A DNA stretch of 41,750 nt from Clostridia bacterium (GTDB lineage: Bacteria > Bacillota > Clostridia > Christensenellales > CAG-138), in NCBI GenBank assembly GCA_017525875.1, contig JAFXSG010000024.1, positions 1 through 41,750 on the forward strand, given 5' to 3'. The notes beneath the pieces were generated by a model that was given only the letters and a program-made list of their open reading frames with translations, did not search any database and was not told where the DNA came from. The position numbers were made by a program, and so were the translations under genes. The first letter of the stretch is position 1; each line of letters begins with the position of its first letter. Positions 22,155 through 30,331 of this stretch are shown piece by piece.

Positions 22155-23357
22155 ATGAGTAATATGGGACTTATTCATAAAAAACATGCCATCATTGCCC
22201 TCTGCCTTGCCATAGCGATCATTTTCTCAGCCTGTGCTTGTTCAGGCGCCAAGCCTTCGGATAATGACGGAGCCGATGACGGAGCCAAAGAGTACGTCAA
22301 CGCTCTGAATCTCACGGCGGACAGCCGTTTGTTCGAGACCGACGAAGCGGTGTATTGCTTAACGGGCGATGCTCAAAGCGGAGAAGTGCTGTATTTCAGC
22401 GATAAGGAGTACAAGTGCTGGATGCCTCTTTGCAGCAAGCCGAATTGCTCGCACAGAACACAGGACTGCAACGCCCGTTTTGAAGGTCAGCTCCTCGGAG
22501 GCGTTTGGCTTTGGGGTCAAAATATCTATTACACCATTGCCGATACGGCTGACGTTGTTCACCCTCAGCTTTGGCGCATGGAGCTTGACGGATCGAAGCA
22601 TCAAATGGTTCTAAAATTCGACCTGACGCCAAAAGAGGGGCGTTTGCCGTCTGAGAGCAGCGATTGCTTCTTTCACGATCGATACGCAGTTCTTTCGTAT
22701 ACGGGTACCGATGCGGAGGTTACGAAGCAGTATCACTGGATCGCAGACCTGAGCGTCGATCCGCCTGAGCTGAAAGAGCTTGTTTTGCAGGATGAACGGG
22801 GAGAAGCATACCCGTATTTCCTGAACCCCGTTCTGGGCAAGGACGATATGCTTATCCTGTCACATTTGGACAAAGAGCTTTACATAGTCGACCTTGCAGG
22901 CGGAACGATAAAGCATCTCTGCGAGCTGCCGTTTTACCTTAGCAGGAAGCATTGTACGATCAGCGGAAACGATCTTATCCTTTGTGACGGTTTTAACGAA
23001 GGGCTGATCGCTTCGGTAGATGTAGAAACAGGCACGCTTACAACAGTCAACTGTGCGGAGCCCCAGACGAAGCAGTGGTATTACCCATATAAACAATACA
23101 TATTCGGTTCAAACGGAAGTACCGTTCCAAGCTTATGGCAGACTGAGATATATGACCTCAATGGGGAATTGATAGTCCATATTCCGCATGAGGATTATGA
23201 GGACAAGAGCCTGTGGATCGTTACGATGGTCGGCGATTACGTTTTCGGTTATGAACCAAGAAACGGGATCCTCAACACAGGTGACCTCCCCTTATGGTAT
23301 TTGGATATCTGCGATATCGGCACGGATAAACTGGCGTGGAGACGGTGGGAGCCGTGA
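22155..23357 (+). CDS. Lipoprotein 2 of a tandem family
   Basis: 400 aa from ATG 22155 (MSNMGLIHKKHAIIALCLAI; ATG 22164 also possible, both with weak sites). The signal ends in a lipobox around FSAC (C27). The conserved MPLCSKPNCSHRTQDC has C93, C98, H100 and C105. Propeller-like repeats and the ending DKLAWRRWEP match the paralogues. Only 10 bases separate it from lipoprotein 1, so it may depend on coupled translation. Confidence 0.72.
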   Translation: MSNMGLIHKKHAIIALCLAIAIIFSACACSGAKPSDNDGADDGAKEYVNALNLTADSRLFETDEAVYCLTGDAQSGEVLYFSDKEYKCWMPLCSKPNCSHRTQDCNARFEGQLLGGVWLWGQNIYYTIADTADVVHPQLWRMELDGSKHQMVLKFDLTPKEGRLPSESSDCFFHDRYAVLSYTGTDAEVTKQYHWIADLSVDPPELKELVLQDERGEAYPYFLNPVLGKDDMLILSHLDKELYIVDLAGGTIKHLCELPFYLSRKHCTISGNDLILCDGFNEGLIASVDVETGTLTTVNCAEPQTKQWYYPYKQYIFGSNGSTVPSLWQTEIYDLNGELIVHIPHEDYEDKSLWIVTMVGDYVFGYEPRNGILNTGDLPLWYLDICDIGTDKLAWRRWEP

Positions 23358-23475
23358 GGAATGAGGAATGCGGAATGCGGAATCGGGAATGAACGATCGG
23401 CACCCGCGGATCCGCGATCACGGTGTATCAAATAAGGCTTTTTCAAGGCTTTATGAGTGTTTTTCACCGCCTTGA

Positions 23476-23504
23476 TTGTTTTGATCCGAGCCCCGATGTA
23501 TAAT
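23476..23504 (+). promoter_or_regulatory. Promoter of lipoprotein 3 and the ABC genes
   Basis: TTGTTT (23476-23481), 17-base spacer, TATAAT (23499-23504). It gives a short leader to ATG 23526. Confidence 0.6.
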
Positions 23505-23525
23505 AAAGTCATCAGGAGGTGCGGC

Positions 23526-24812
23526 ATGAAAAGTATCGTTTTTGTTTCCGTTTTACTGGTTTTGATGCTTGGACTGGCGGCGTGCGCAGCGGGCATTGGA
23601 GGCGCCGATCCTGCCGGCGCTCCGGAAGCGTCCGCGCCCGCAGACGACGTCACCGAAACGGCCGCGCCCGCCGGGCCCGAAAGCCGAAGCTACAGCGACG
23701 CCGCCGGCATGCAGTTCTTCGAGGTCGGCGGAACGATCTACTGCATCACCAATCCGACCGGATCCGGCACGGCGAAGATAATGTTCACCGACGAGGAATA
23801 CCGTGACTGGATGCCCCTCTGCGGCCGTCCCGACTGCGCACACCGCGACAGGAGCTGCAATTCATATCTTGAGGGAAATTCATCGCCTTCGATGTGCGTG
23901 ATCGGCGAATACATCTATTACATCATCACCCCTGTTTTCTCCGTTGGCGAGCAGGCTGCGGTCGAGGACATGCTGCCGCAGCTTTGGCGCATGAGGCCGG
24001 ACGGAACGGAGCACGAGCTCGTTCTTGTTTTTAAACCGGAATCCCTGGAATTCCTGAACGCAGGCGGGTTTGAAACCAAATTCATCGGGACCTATGCCGT
24101 TTTCAGTTATTATGAGACGCAATACGCTGACAGCATGGGCGAAGCGCAGGATCGTCGGCATATTGCGGTTGATCTGCGCGAAAGCAAGCCCGTGCAGAGG
24201 ACCGTCGATATCGAAGAGACGCACCCCATCGCGGGCGTCGGCAATCTTCTTTACGGCTTCAGCCTTGACGGAAAGAGCGACGAAACGCGGATCGTGCGGC
24301 TCGATATGGACATAGGCGCGACGGAGGAGATCTGCATACTGCCCATGGAGCCAGGCCCCGTGGGCGAGCTGATCGGCGATACGCTCCATCTGTTCTTTGC
24401 AGACACCGGCACGATTGTCAACGTAAACGTGACGACGGGCGAGTTCACCGTGCGGGAGAAGGTTATACCGGTCAACAATCTCTATGTCGAATACGGCGAA
24501 ACGACAGTGACGTATGCGCAGTTCTTTCTTGAGCACGGAGGATGGATATTCACCGACGAGCTTAACGACGAGCGCGAGCCGACCGGAACGCTTATCTACG
24601 ACCTTGACGGGAACCTCTTCGCAAGGCTCGATCATCCCGAGGGCGAAAAACCGATTATGGTCCGCGCGATGATCGGAGACTGCGTATTCGGCTATACGTT
24701 CACAACGAAAAACCTGTTTTACTCAGCCCGCACGATGCAGACCCCGGAATGGTATTTTAAGCTCGGCGATATCGGAACGGATGAGCTGACGTGGAGACGG
24801 TGGGAGCCGTGA
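23526..24812 (+). CDS. Lipoprotein 3 of a tandem family
   Basis: 428 aa. The signal MKSIVFVSVLLVLMLGLAAC has its lipidated cysteine at C20, followed by an Ala/Pro/Glu linker. MPLCGRPDCAHRDRSC keeps the C-x4-C-x-H-x4-C spacing (C99, C104, H106, C111). It ends DELTWRRWEP. AGGAGGT precedes ATG 23526; an in-frame upstream extension to 23457 runs through the promoter. It is followed by the ABC transporter genes after 44 bases, which suggests that this lipoprotein works with the exporter or is under the same control. Confidence 0.75.
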   Translation: MKSIVFVSVLLVLMLGLAACAAGIGGADPAGAPEASAPADDVTETAAPAGPESRSYSDAAGMQFFEVGGTIYCITNPTGSGTAKIMFTDEEYRDWMPLCGRPDCAHRDRSCNSYLEGNSSPSMCVIGEYIYYIITPVFSVGEQAAVEDMLPQLWRMRPDGTEHELVLVFKPESLEFLNAGGFETKFIGTYAVFSYYETQYADSMGEAQDRRHIAVDLRESKPVQRTVDIEETHPIAGVGNLLYGFSLDGKSDETRIVRLDMDIGATEEICILPMEPGPVGELIGDTLHLFFADTGTIVNVNVTTGEFTVREKVIPVNNLYVEYGETTVTYAQFFLEHGGWIFTDELNDEREPTGTLIYDLDGNLFARLDHPEGEKPIMVRAMIGDCVFGYTFTTKNLFYSARTMQTPEWYFKLGDIGTDELTWRRWEP

Positions 24813-24856
24813 GGAATGAGGAATGCGGAATGAGTTGCAAAAGGTCGGAGGCATAA

Positions 24857-25585
24857 ATGGAATTATCGCTTAAAAACCTTACCAAGCGCTACGGGCAGAA
24901 GGTCGCTCTGGATGATTTCAGCTACGTTTTTCCGCGCGGGATCTGCGGCATACTCGGCGCGAACGGTGCGGGCAAATCGACTATGATGAACCTCATCACG
25001 GACAACGTCTCGCGCGATGCCGGAGAGATACTTTTCGACGGAAAGGACGTGCTCGAGCTCGGCAGGGAGTTTCGCAAAAAGCTCGGATACATGCCGCAGC
25101 AGCAGGGCATGTACGACGAGATGAGCGCGTACTCGTTCCTGCTCTATGTTGCGAAGCTCAAGGGCATGCGCACGCGGGACGCCAAAAAGCAGGCCGCAAG
25201 GCTTCTTGAGCTTGTGAACCTTCGAGACGCCGCGCACAGGAAGCTTGCCGGGTTCTCCGGCGGCATGCGCCAAAGGGTCCTGCTTTGCCAGGCGCTTTTG
25301 GGCGACCCCGAGGTGATCATCCTCGACGAGCCGACTGCGGGCCTCGATCCCAAGGAGCGCATACGCATAAGGAACTACGTCCGCGACCTTGCGAAGGACA
25401 ACATCGTGCTGTGGACGACGCATATAGTCAGCGATATCGAGACGATCGCCGACGACGTGATCCTCATGAAGCACGGCAGGCTCGTGGCGCACGGCAGGCC
25501 GCAGGAGCTTATCGAGACGGCCGGCGGGCACGACCTCGAGGACGTTTATATGCATTATCTCGGAGGGGACGATAAGGATGCGTGA
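24857..25585 (+). CDS. ABC transporter ATP-binding protein
   Basis: 242 aa. Walker A GANGAGKST (34-42), signature FSGGMRQRVLL, Walker B VIILDEPTAGLDP and switch histidine in WTTHIVSDIE are all intact. It is an ABC-2-type exporter ATPase of the drug/peptide/lantibiotic class; its substrate cannot be deduced. GGAGG before ATG 24857. Overlaps the permease gene by 8 bases. Confidence 0.95.
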   Translation: MELSLKNLTKRYGQKVALDDFSYVFPRGICGILGANGAGKSTMMNLITDNVSRDAGEILFDGKDVLELGREFRKKLGYMPQQQGMYDEMSAYSFLLYVAKLKGMRTRDAKKQAARLLELVNLRDAAHRKLAGFSGGMRQRVLLCQALLGDPEVIILDEPTAGLDPKERIRIRNYVRDLAKDNIVLWTTHIVSDIETIADDVILMKHGRLVAHGRPQELIETAGGHDLEDVYMHYLGGDDKDA

Positions 25586-27929
25586 GCTGCGCAGAGTGAT
25601 ATTCAGCCGAGCCGCGGCGTTCATGCTGCTGCTTCTGACCGCGATCGGAGCGGCGCTGTTCTGGCTGCACACGGGAGCGAGTGAAAAGGACGCGCGCTAT
25701 CCTAAGGTGTTCACCGCGCGGTATCACTCGCTTTTGGAGGAATACAGGGATCTCGACACGCAGCAGATAACGGCGGATGAGCTTGACCGCAGCTCGAAAG
25801 AGCTGAACGTGATAAACAATATCGTTTTTCATCTTCGCGTGTTCGGCGAGGACGAAACCTTTTACGAGCTGCTGCAGGAACGCCCGGAGATCGCCGAAAA
25901 GCTTCAAAACGGCGAATTGCGGGAGTATCTCGACGAGCCGCTTTTGGCCGAAGCCGAAGCGGAGGCTTATGAAACGCTCAAAAGGCAGATCGCGTATCTT
26001 TCCGGATTCAACCGCTATTACCCCGAGATCAAAAAGCAGGCCGAGCGCTTGCAGCACACGAGCATTTTCGGCGATCCGAACAGCTTTGCATACAGGAATA
26101 CGATAAAAACAGTCCGGGACTTTGCCGCCATCGACGGCGCGGTCGGGACTCTCGGCGACGACCGTGCGGTGACGAGCGTGTTCGACGATCCGACGGCGGA
26201 TCACCTGATGCTGCTGTTCATGGCGGCCGTTTCGATACTTATGCTCAGGGAGCGGCGCAGCGGGCTTTGGCAGCTCGTCCGTGCGTCCGAAAAGGGCCGC
26301 GCGCACCTTGCGCTTTCAAGGATACTTACCCTCTTCGTCGGCGCGTTGCTTGCGACACAGTTCATTTTCGGCTCAAGGCTTGTTATTTCATATCTCACCT
26401 ATGACGGCCTTGAATACGGGGATCGTCTTATTCAGTCCGTGCAGGGTTTCAGCGGGATCACGGTCCCGATGAGCGTAAACGCATTCATCCTGCTTTACTG
26501 CGGCGTAAAGGTCGTCTGCACCTTCTTTGCCGGGCTTCTGCTGTTCCTGCTGCTGTCATCGGTCAAAAACATCAATATCGCCATAGCGGTAACGGGCGCC
26601 GTGCTCGTGCTCGAATACGCGCTTTTCTCGGCGGTGCGGGACAGCAGCATACTCGTTCCGCTGAAATACGTGAACGTATTCCAGCTCATCATCCCGCGCG
26701 GATTTGTTGTGAACTACCTCAATCTCAACGTGTTCGAGCGTCCGCTGAATACGCGCACGGCGGTCACGGCCGCAATGAGCGCGGTTTCCGTTCTCGCCGC
26801 AGTCGGGATCGTTCTCGTGCACGTTCTGAAACGCCCCTTCGGCAAAACGAGCCCCATCGAAAAGCTGATCGACGCGGTCAGGAAACGGACTTATAAATGC
26901 GTATTCCTGCAGGAGACGGGCAAGGTGCTCTTCGCGCAAAGGGGCATATTCGTCGTGATCGTGCTCGTTATCACAGGCATCTCGTTCGGCGCTCTGCCGC
27001 GCCCGACCGTGACCGACGAGCAGCGCTCCGCGCTCGGTTATTATAAAAAGTACGCGGGTCCGGTCTCGAATGAGACGCTCGCGCTTATCAGCGAGGACGC
27101 CGAGCTTATCCGTGAGAGCCTGGCGACTGCCGACAGCTTCACGGCATTAAGCCTTCAAAACACGCTTCGGGGCCTTGCAGGTCTTGCAAACGAAGTGTGC
27201 GATATCATCGAAATGAACGCCTCCGGCGAATACCCGCGCGAGATCAAGCTTCTGCCGCCGTTCACGTATATGACCGTGTTCGGGAAGGATTCGCGTTCGT
27301 TCGAGATCGGTCAGGGGCTCAAAGCCCTGCTTTGCATCGCGCTTTTCACCGCCGGGATGTACGCATATGAGCGGCAGTCGGGCATGACGAAGCTTTTGAG
27401 GGCTCTTCCGGGCGGCAGGCGGAAGCTGTTTCTGAAAAAGGAGCTGTTGACGCTCGTTTTCAGCCTATTGACCTTCGCCGCGGTGTATCTGCCTGAGATC
27501 GCCGCCCTTGCAAAAAACGAGATCTACGGCGGTTTCGCGTACTTCGATTATCCGATGCAGGGGCTTGAGCTGCTGCGCGGATCGAAGCTGCCGCTCTCTG
27601 TCGGCACAGTGACCGTGCTGCTCTATATCATGCGGCTGATCGTGATATTCCTCGTCGGGAGCGCCGCGGGGCTGCTGAGCGGCCTTACCGACCGGGTGAA
27701 CGCCGCGCTCGTGCTGAACTGCGCCGTGTTCGCGGCGCCGGCGTGCATCGTAGCCATGGGCGCGGAAGCGCTCTATCCCTTCACTCCGCTGCCGCTTATT
27801 TGGGGCTCCGGCGTGCTCTTTTGCGGCGAGAAGGCGTATGCGCCGGTCTGGTTCGTGCTGCTCGCGGCGATGACTGCCGTAAACTGCTTTATCGTCTGCG
27901 CGCGCAGGACCGCCGCCGTCGAAGCCTGA
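25578..27929 (+). CDS. ABC-2-type permease, two halves fused
   Basis: 783 aa. Residues 1-30 contain a membrane segment (VIFSRAAAFMLLLLTAIGAA) followed by about 190 extracellular residues and five to six membrane segments. From about residue 445 the same layout restarts: FAQRGIFVVIVLVITGISFG, a shorter extracellular loop, then membrane segments from about 580. Thus one chain seems to supply both permease halves of the exporter. GGAGG lies at the end of the ATPase gene. It is the last gene of the run, followed by the terminator at 27955-27984. Confidence 0.85.
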   Translation: MRELRRVIFSRAAAFMLLLLTAIGAALFWLHTGASEKDARYPKVFTARYHSLLEEYRDLDTQQITADELDRSSKELNVINNIVFHLRVFGEDETFYELLQERPEIAEKLQNGELREYLDEPLLAEAEAEAYETLKRQIAYLSGFNRYYPEIKKQAERLQHTSIFGDPNSFAYRNTIKTVRDFAAIDGAVGTLGDDRAVTSVFDDPTADHLMLLFMAAVSILMLRERRSGLWQLVRASEKGRAHLALSRILTLFVGALLATQFIFGSRLVISYLTYDGLEYGDRLIQSVQGFSGITVPMSVNAFILLYCGVKVVCTFFAGLLLFLLLSSVKNINIAIAVTGAVLVLEYALFSAVRDSSILVPLKYVNVFQLIIPRGFVVNYLNLNVFERPLNTRTAVTAAMSAVSVLAAVGIVLVHVLKRPFGKTSPIEKLIDAVRKRTYKCVFLQETGKVLFAQRGIFVVIVLVITGISFGALPRPTVTDEQRSALGYYKKYAGPVSNETLALISEDAELIRESLATADSFTALSLQNTLRGLAGLANEVCDIIEMNASGEYPREIKLLPPFTYMTVFGKDSRSFEIGQGLKALLCIALFTAGMYAYERQSGMTKLLRALPGGRRKLFLKKELLTLVFSLLTFAAVYLPEIAALAKNEIYGGFAYFDYPMQGLELLRGSKLPLSVGTVTVLLYIMRLIVIFLVGSAAGLLSGLTDRVNAALVLNCAVFAAPACIVAMGAEALYPFTPLPLIWGSGVLFCGEKAYAPVWFVLLAAMTAVNCFIVCARRTAAVEA

Positions 27930-27954
27930 GTCGGGAGCGACTTTATATTACGCA

Positions 27955-27984
27955 TAAAAAAAGACCGGGCCCGGTCTTTTTTTG
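27955..27984. terminator. Bidirectional terminator
   Basis: AAGACCGGG/CCCGGTCTT perfect stem flanked by A and T runs on both sides. It ends the ABC operon and, on the other strand, the metallopeptidase gene. Confidence 0.9.
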
Positions 27985-27994
27985 TTTTCTTTAT

Positions 27995-28576
27995 TCAGTC
28001 TTCATCGTCCTCGTTGGGCCCGACGGAGGTCATGCGCTTCAGCAGCACTCCCCCGTTCTTTTTGAGCCAGCCGTGCCATTTCTTATACTCCGGAAAGACG
28101 CTCAGCACATGGGTGTAAAAGCGCTCTGAGTGGTTCATTTCCCTGCGGTGGCAGAGCTCGTGCACGACGACGCTGTCGATAACTTCGGGCGGGGTGAGCA
28201 TCAGCAGGCAGTTGAAATTGAGGTTGCCTTTTGATGAGCAGCTGCCCCATTTCGTGCGCTGGTTTCGGATCGTGATCCTGCCGTAGGTCACGCCGACCTT
28301 CGGGGCGTAATAAGCGACGCGCTGCGGGATGTATTTTTTCGCCCTTTCGGCAAGCTCACCGAGTTCCTTTTCCGTCAAGGCGCCCTGCTGCTCCGCTTTG
28401 TCCTGCTGATTTTCGGCCTTTTTCATATTGCGCTCTATCCATGCAGTGTTTTCACTCACAAAGGCGTCGATCTGCTTTTGCGGTGCGCGAAGCGGGGCGC
28501 GGACGATAAGTTCCGTGCCCTTTATCTGCATGCCGAGCGTTTTTCTGTTGCTTCTGATCAGGGTGTATTTGATCAT
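27995..28576 (-). CDS. YgjP/SprT-type zinc metallopeptidase-domain protein
   Basis: 193 aa. The zinc motif is VVVHELCHRREMNHSERFY: H139-E140-x-x-H143 plus H149. It is preceded by the family hallmark TKWGSCSSKGNLNFN. Known as DUF45/YgjP-like; proteolytic activity is presumed from the fold, but few members have been studied. Its ATG 28576 overlaps the barstar stop (ATGA), so it is co-translated with barstar. Confidence 0.9.
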   Translation of the reverse strand: MIKYTLIRSNRKTLGMQIKGTELIVRAPLRAPQKQIDAFVSENTAWIERNMKKAENQQDKAEQQGALTEKELGELAERAKKYIPQRVAYYAPKVGVTYGRITIRNQRTKWGSCSSKGNLNFNCLLMLTPPEVIDSVVVHELCHRREMNHSERFYTHVLSVFPEYKKWHGWLKKNGGVLLKRMTSVGPNEDDED

Positions 28577-28866
28577 TGATAGTCTTCAATACCGAAAGGA
28601 TCGAGCGTGACGTAGAAGTTTTTCCGCTCACGCTTGACGTCAACGAGCAGGCGGAGCAGCATCTCCCAGCGCCAGCCGAGCGTTTCCGCAAGTTTATCTG
28701 CGTTTGCTATGATGACTCCGAGAGGAGCGGTGCTCTCGCTGAGGACGTCGTGCAGCGCGTCGAGGTTGCCGCCGTACCATTCGGGCAGATCCAGCGCCTT
28801 CTTGAAACAGGCGTGCATTTCCTTGTTGTTTTTTATCTTTTCGCCGTCAAGCAATACTATCTTCAT
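28573..28866 (-). CDS. Barstar-family ribonuclease inhibitor
   Basis: 97 aa, the family's normal length. MKIVLLDGEKIKNNKEMHAC, then the barstar hallmark LPEWYGGNLDALHDVL, where the aspartate and neighbours plug the barnase active site. It protects the cytoplasm from barnase that fails to be exported. ATG 28866 was chosen as it gives the family N-terminus; a longer frame to 28965 is unlikely. The barnase gene lies 129 bases upstream on the same strand, with a hairpin in between. Confidence 0.9.
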   Translation of the reverse strand: MKIVLLDGEKIKNNKEMHACFKKALDLPEWYGGNLDALHDVLSESTAPLGVIIANADKLAETLGWRWEMLLRLLVDVKRERKNFYVTLDPFGIEDYQ

Positions 28867-28878
28867 TTTCCGACCAAA

Positions 28879-28897
28879 GCCTTTGCTGTGCAAAGGC
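28879..28897 (-). promoter_or_regulatory. Hairpin between barnase and barstar genes
   Basis: GCCTTTGC (28879-28886) and GCAAAGGC (28890-28897), a perfect 8-bp stem with a 3-base loop, 12 bases before barstar's ATG. A second stem TTGCCGC/GCGGCAA lies at 28937-28957. They may set the relative expression of toxin and inhibitor. Confidence 0.45.
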
Positions 28898-28995
28898 AAC
28901 CTTTCTCGGCAGTTTTTGCCGGTTTTGCTTGCATAATTGCCGCGCAGCCTGCGGCAAAGGCACAAAAGCGCCCTGTGAAAAACCTGTTTTTTACA

Positions 28996-29634
28996 TTATC
29001 CTCCGTAAAGCAGAGTAAAGTGTTCGTAGTGGTCTCCGGTGTAATAGATCAGCCCGTCGTTCGAGTAAACTATACGCTTTGCGCCGCGGCTCGAACGGCC
29101 GAGCGTACCGATGTCGCACTCATGATAGGTCCTTCCGCTCTTGGTCGGAAGCTGGCGCTCGTAGTTGCCGAAATAGTCGCCTCCGATGCATTTGCCGGGG
29201 GCATAGGGCTCGAGGCTGCCGCCCGTCCAACCGAGCTCCTGGGCTTCTTTCTTGGTAATGTAGTTGGAAGGGAGATGCCCGTAAAGGTGAATATAGAGGG
29301 CGACCTCGTCCTTTGAGTCGTAGATCCCGTCCTCGGCTACCGGCGCTTCCGTCGGCGGAACGGCAGTGGGCTTGGGCGTTGCAGTGGGCTTGGGCGTTGC
29401 CGTCGGCTTAGGTGTTGCCGTCGGGACAGCCGTCGGCAGTTCGATCGGAGCTGAGGTATCCTCCGAGGGGGCTTTGGTGTCCTCCGGGATCGCTGTGGGC
29501 AAAAGGATGAGCCCCTGCGTTTCGGCCGGATCATCGCCTTGATCTATCGGCTGCTTCGGCCTGCACGCGCCAAGCGCGAGCACGGTCAGCAGCACGAGAA
29601 GCAATGCAAAAATGCGTTTCAACCTGATCTGCAT
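28996..29634 (-). CDS. Lipoprotein-anchored barnase-type ribonuclease
   Basis: 212 aa. The lipoprotein signal ends in LGAC (C24). A Pro/Thr linker with TPKPTA repeats (about 71-95) follows. Residues 103-212 are a complete guanyl-specific RNase of the barnase family: LPSNYITKKEAQELGW, GKCIGGDYFGNYERQLP, and catalytic E172 (YHECDI), R187 (KRIVYSND) and H202 (GDHYEHFTLLY), matching barnase E73, R87 and H102. Usual barnases are secreted free; this one should be tethered to the outer membrane face. ATG 29634 has AGGAG upstream. It was probably retained for nutrient RNA use or competition with neighbours. Confidence 0.92.
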   Translation of the reverse strand: MQIRLKRIFALLLVLLTVLALGACRPKQPIDQGDDPAETQGLILLPTAIPEDTKAPSEDTSAPIELPTAVPTATPKPTATPKPTATPKPTAVPPTEAPVAEDGIYDSKDEVALYIHLYGHLPSNYITKKEAQELGWTGGSLEPYAPGKCIGGDYFGNYERQLPTKSGRTYHECDIGTLGRSSRGAKRIVYSNDGLIYYTGDHYEHFTLLYGG

Positions 29635-29760
29635 TTGTCTTTTCTCCTGTAGAGTCGTTCGGAAAAGCGTAACCGCCTTGCGGCTGTTCGCAAACTTCCA
29701 CAATTAAATTATACAGAAGATCCGAGGTGTTGTCAATTCGGGGCGCGTGAGTGTGAATAT

Positions 29761-29789
29761 TTGCGAATGGCGGTGAAATATGCTACAAT
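29761..29789 (+). promoter_or_regulatory. Promoter of the VanZ-family gene
   Basis: TTGCGA (29761-29766), 17-base spacer, TACAAT (29784-29789), 28 bases before ATG 29818. Confidence 0.65.
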
Positions 29790-29817
29790 GATCAGGTAAA
29801 AACGGGAGGAGCAAGCG

Positions 29818-30285
29818 ATGCGGGCAAAACGGATCCGGACAGTACATATCGTGTTTTTCATCTACTGCGCGGTCATGCTGATGCTGCTCTTTTTCCGCGA
29901 TCCGTACGACCGGGCTATCCCCTATTGGGAACAGATCAAGAGCAATCACAATCTGATCCCTTTTGCGACGATCCGGGTGCAGCTGCGCTGCCTGTCGTCT
30001 GAAAGCGCGGTGCTGAGGCGGTACGGTTATTCCAACTTTTTCGGGAACATCATTCTTTTCATCCCGCTCGGGTTTTTGCTGCCGTGGGTTTTCCCCAAGC
30101 TGCGCAGATCGTGGAAAACGCTTTTGGCGACCGCTGCCGTGATAACGCTCGTGGAGATCCTTCAGCTTTTCACGCTTCGGGGTTACGCGGATATCGACGA
30201 CCTTATGCTGAACCTTTCAGGCGCCGCGATCGGATATTGTCTGTACTGGATCTGTCATAAGAAACGCAAGAAAGCTAAGCAATAA
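29818..30285 (+). CDS. VanZ-family membrane protein
   Basis: 155 aa with an N-terminal membrane segment (VHIVFFIYCAVMLMLLFF) and three more. Conserved VanZ features are HNLIPFATI, NFFGNIILFIPLGFLLPWVF and GYADIDDLMLNLSGAAIGY. The family is named for teicoplanin resistance, but most members have unknown roles in the membrane. GGGAGGAG precedes ATG. Monocistronic, with a terminator at 30289-30316. Confidence 0.93.
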   Translation: MRAKRIRTVHIVFFIYCAVMLMLLFFRDPYDRAIPYWEQIKSNHNLIPFATIRVQLRCLSSESAVLRRYGYSNFFGNIILFIPLGFLLPWVFPKLRRSWKTLLATAAVITLVEILQLFTLRGYADIDDLMLNLSGAAIGYCLYWICHKKRKKAKQ

Positions 30286-30288
30286 AAG

Positions 30289-30320
30289 AACTGCCGCTCC
30301 GCTTGGAACGGCAGTTTTGT
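30289..30320. terminator. Bidirectional terminator between VanZ and glutamine synthetase
   Basis: AACTGCCG (30289-30296) and CGGCAGTT (30309-30316) with T runs outside on both strands. It serves the two convergent genes. Confidence 0.8.
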
Positions 30321-30331
30321 TATTCGGTAGA

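Larger units (their letters stand above)
22145..24834 (+). repeat. GGAATG-type micro-repeats after each lipoprotein gene
   Basis: After the stop of each paralogue there is a run of GGAATG units separated by A, C or G: 22145-22160 (AGAATGCGGAATGAG), 23356-23391 (six units) and 24811-24834 (four units). Each follows the shared coding end (GAGACGGTGGGAGCCGT). They may have aided the gene duplications. Confidence 0.6.

Noticed and set aside
29337-29534. Short minus-strand frame inside the barnase gene
   Set aside because: It is a frame-shifted reading of the TPKPTA linker region and has no start signal.
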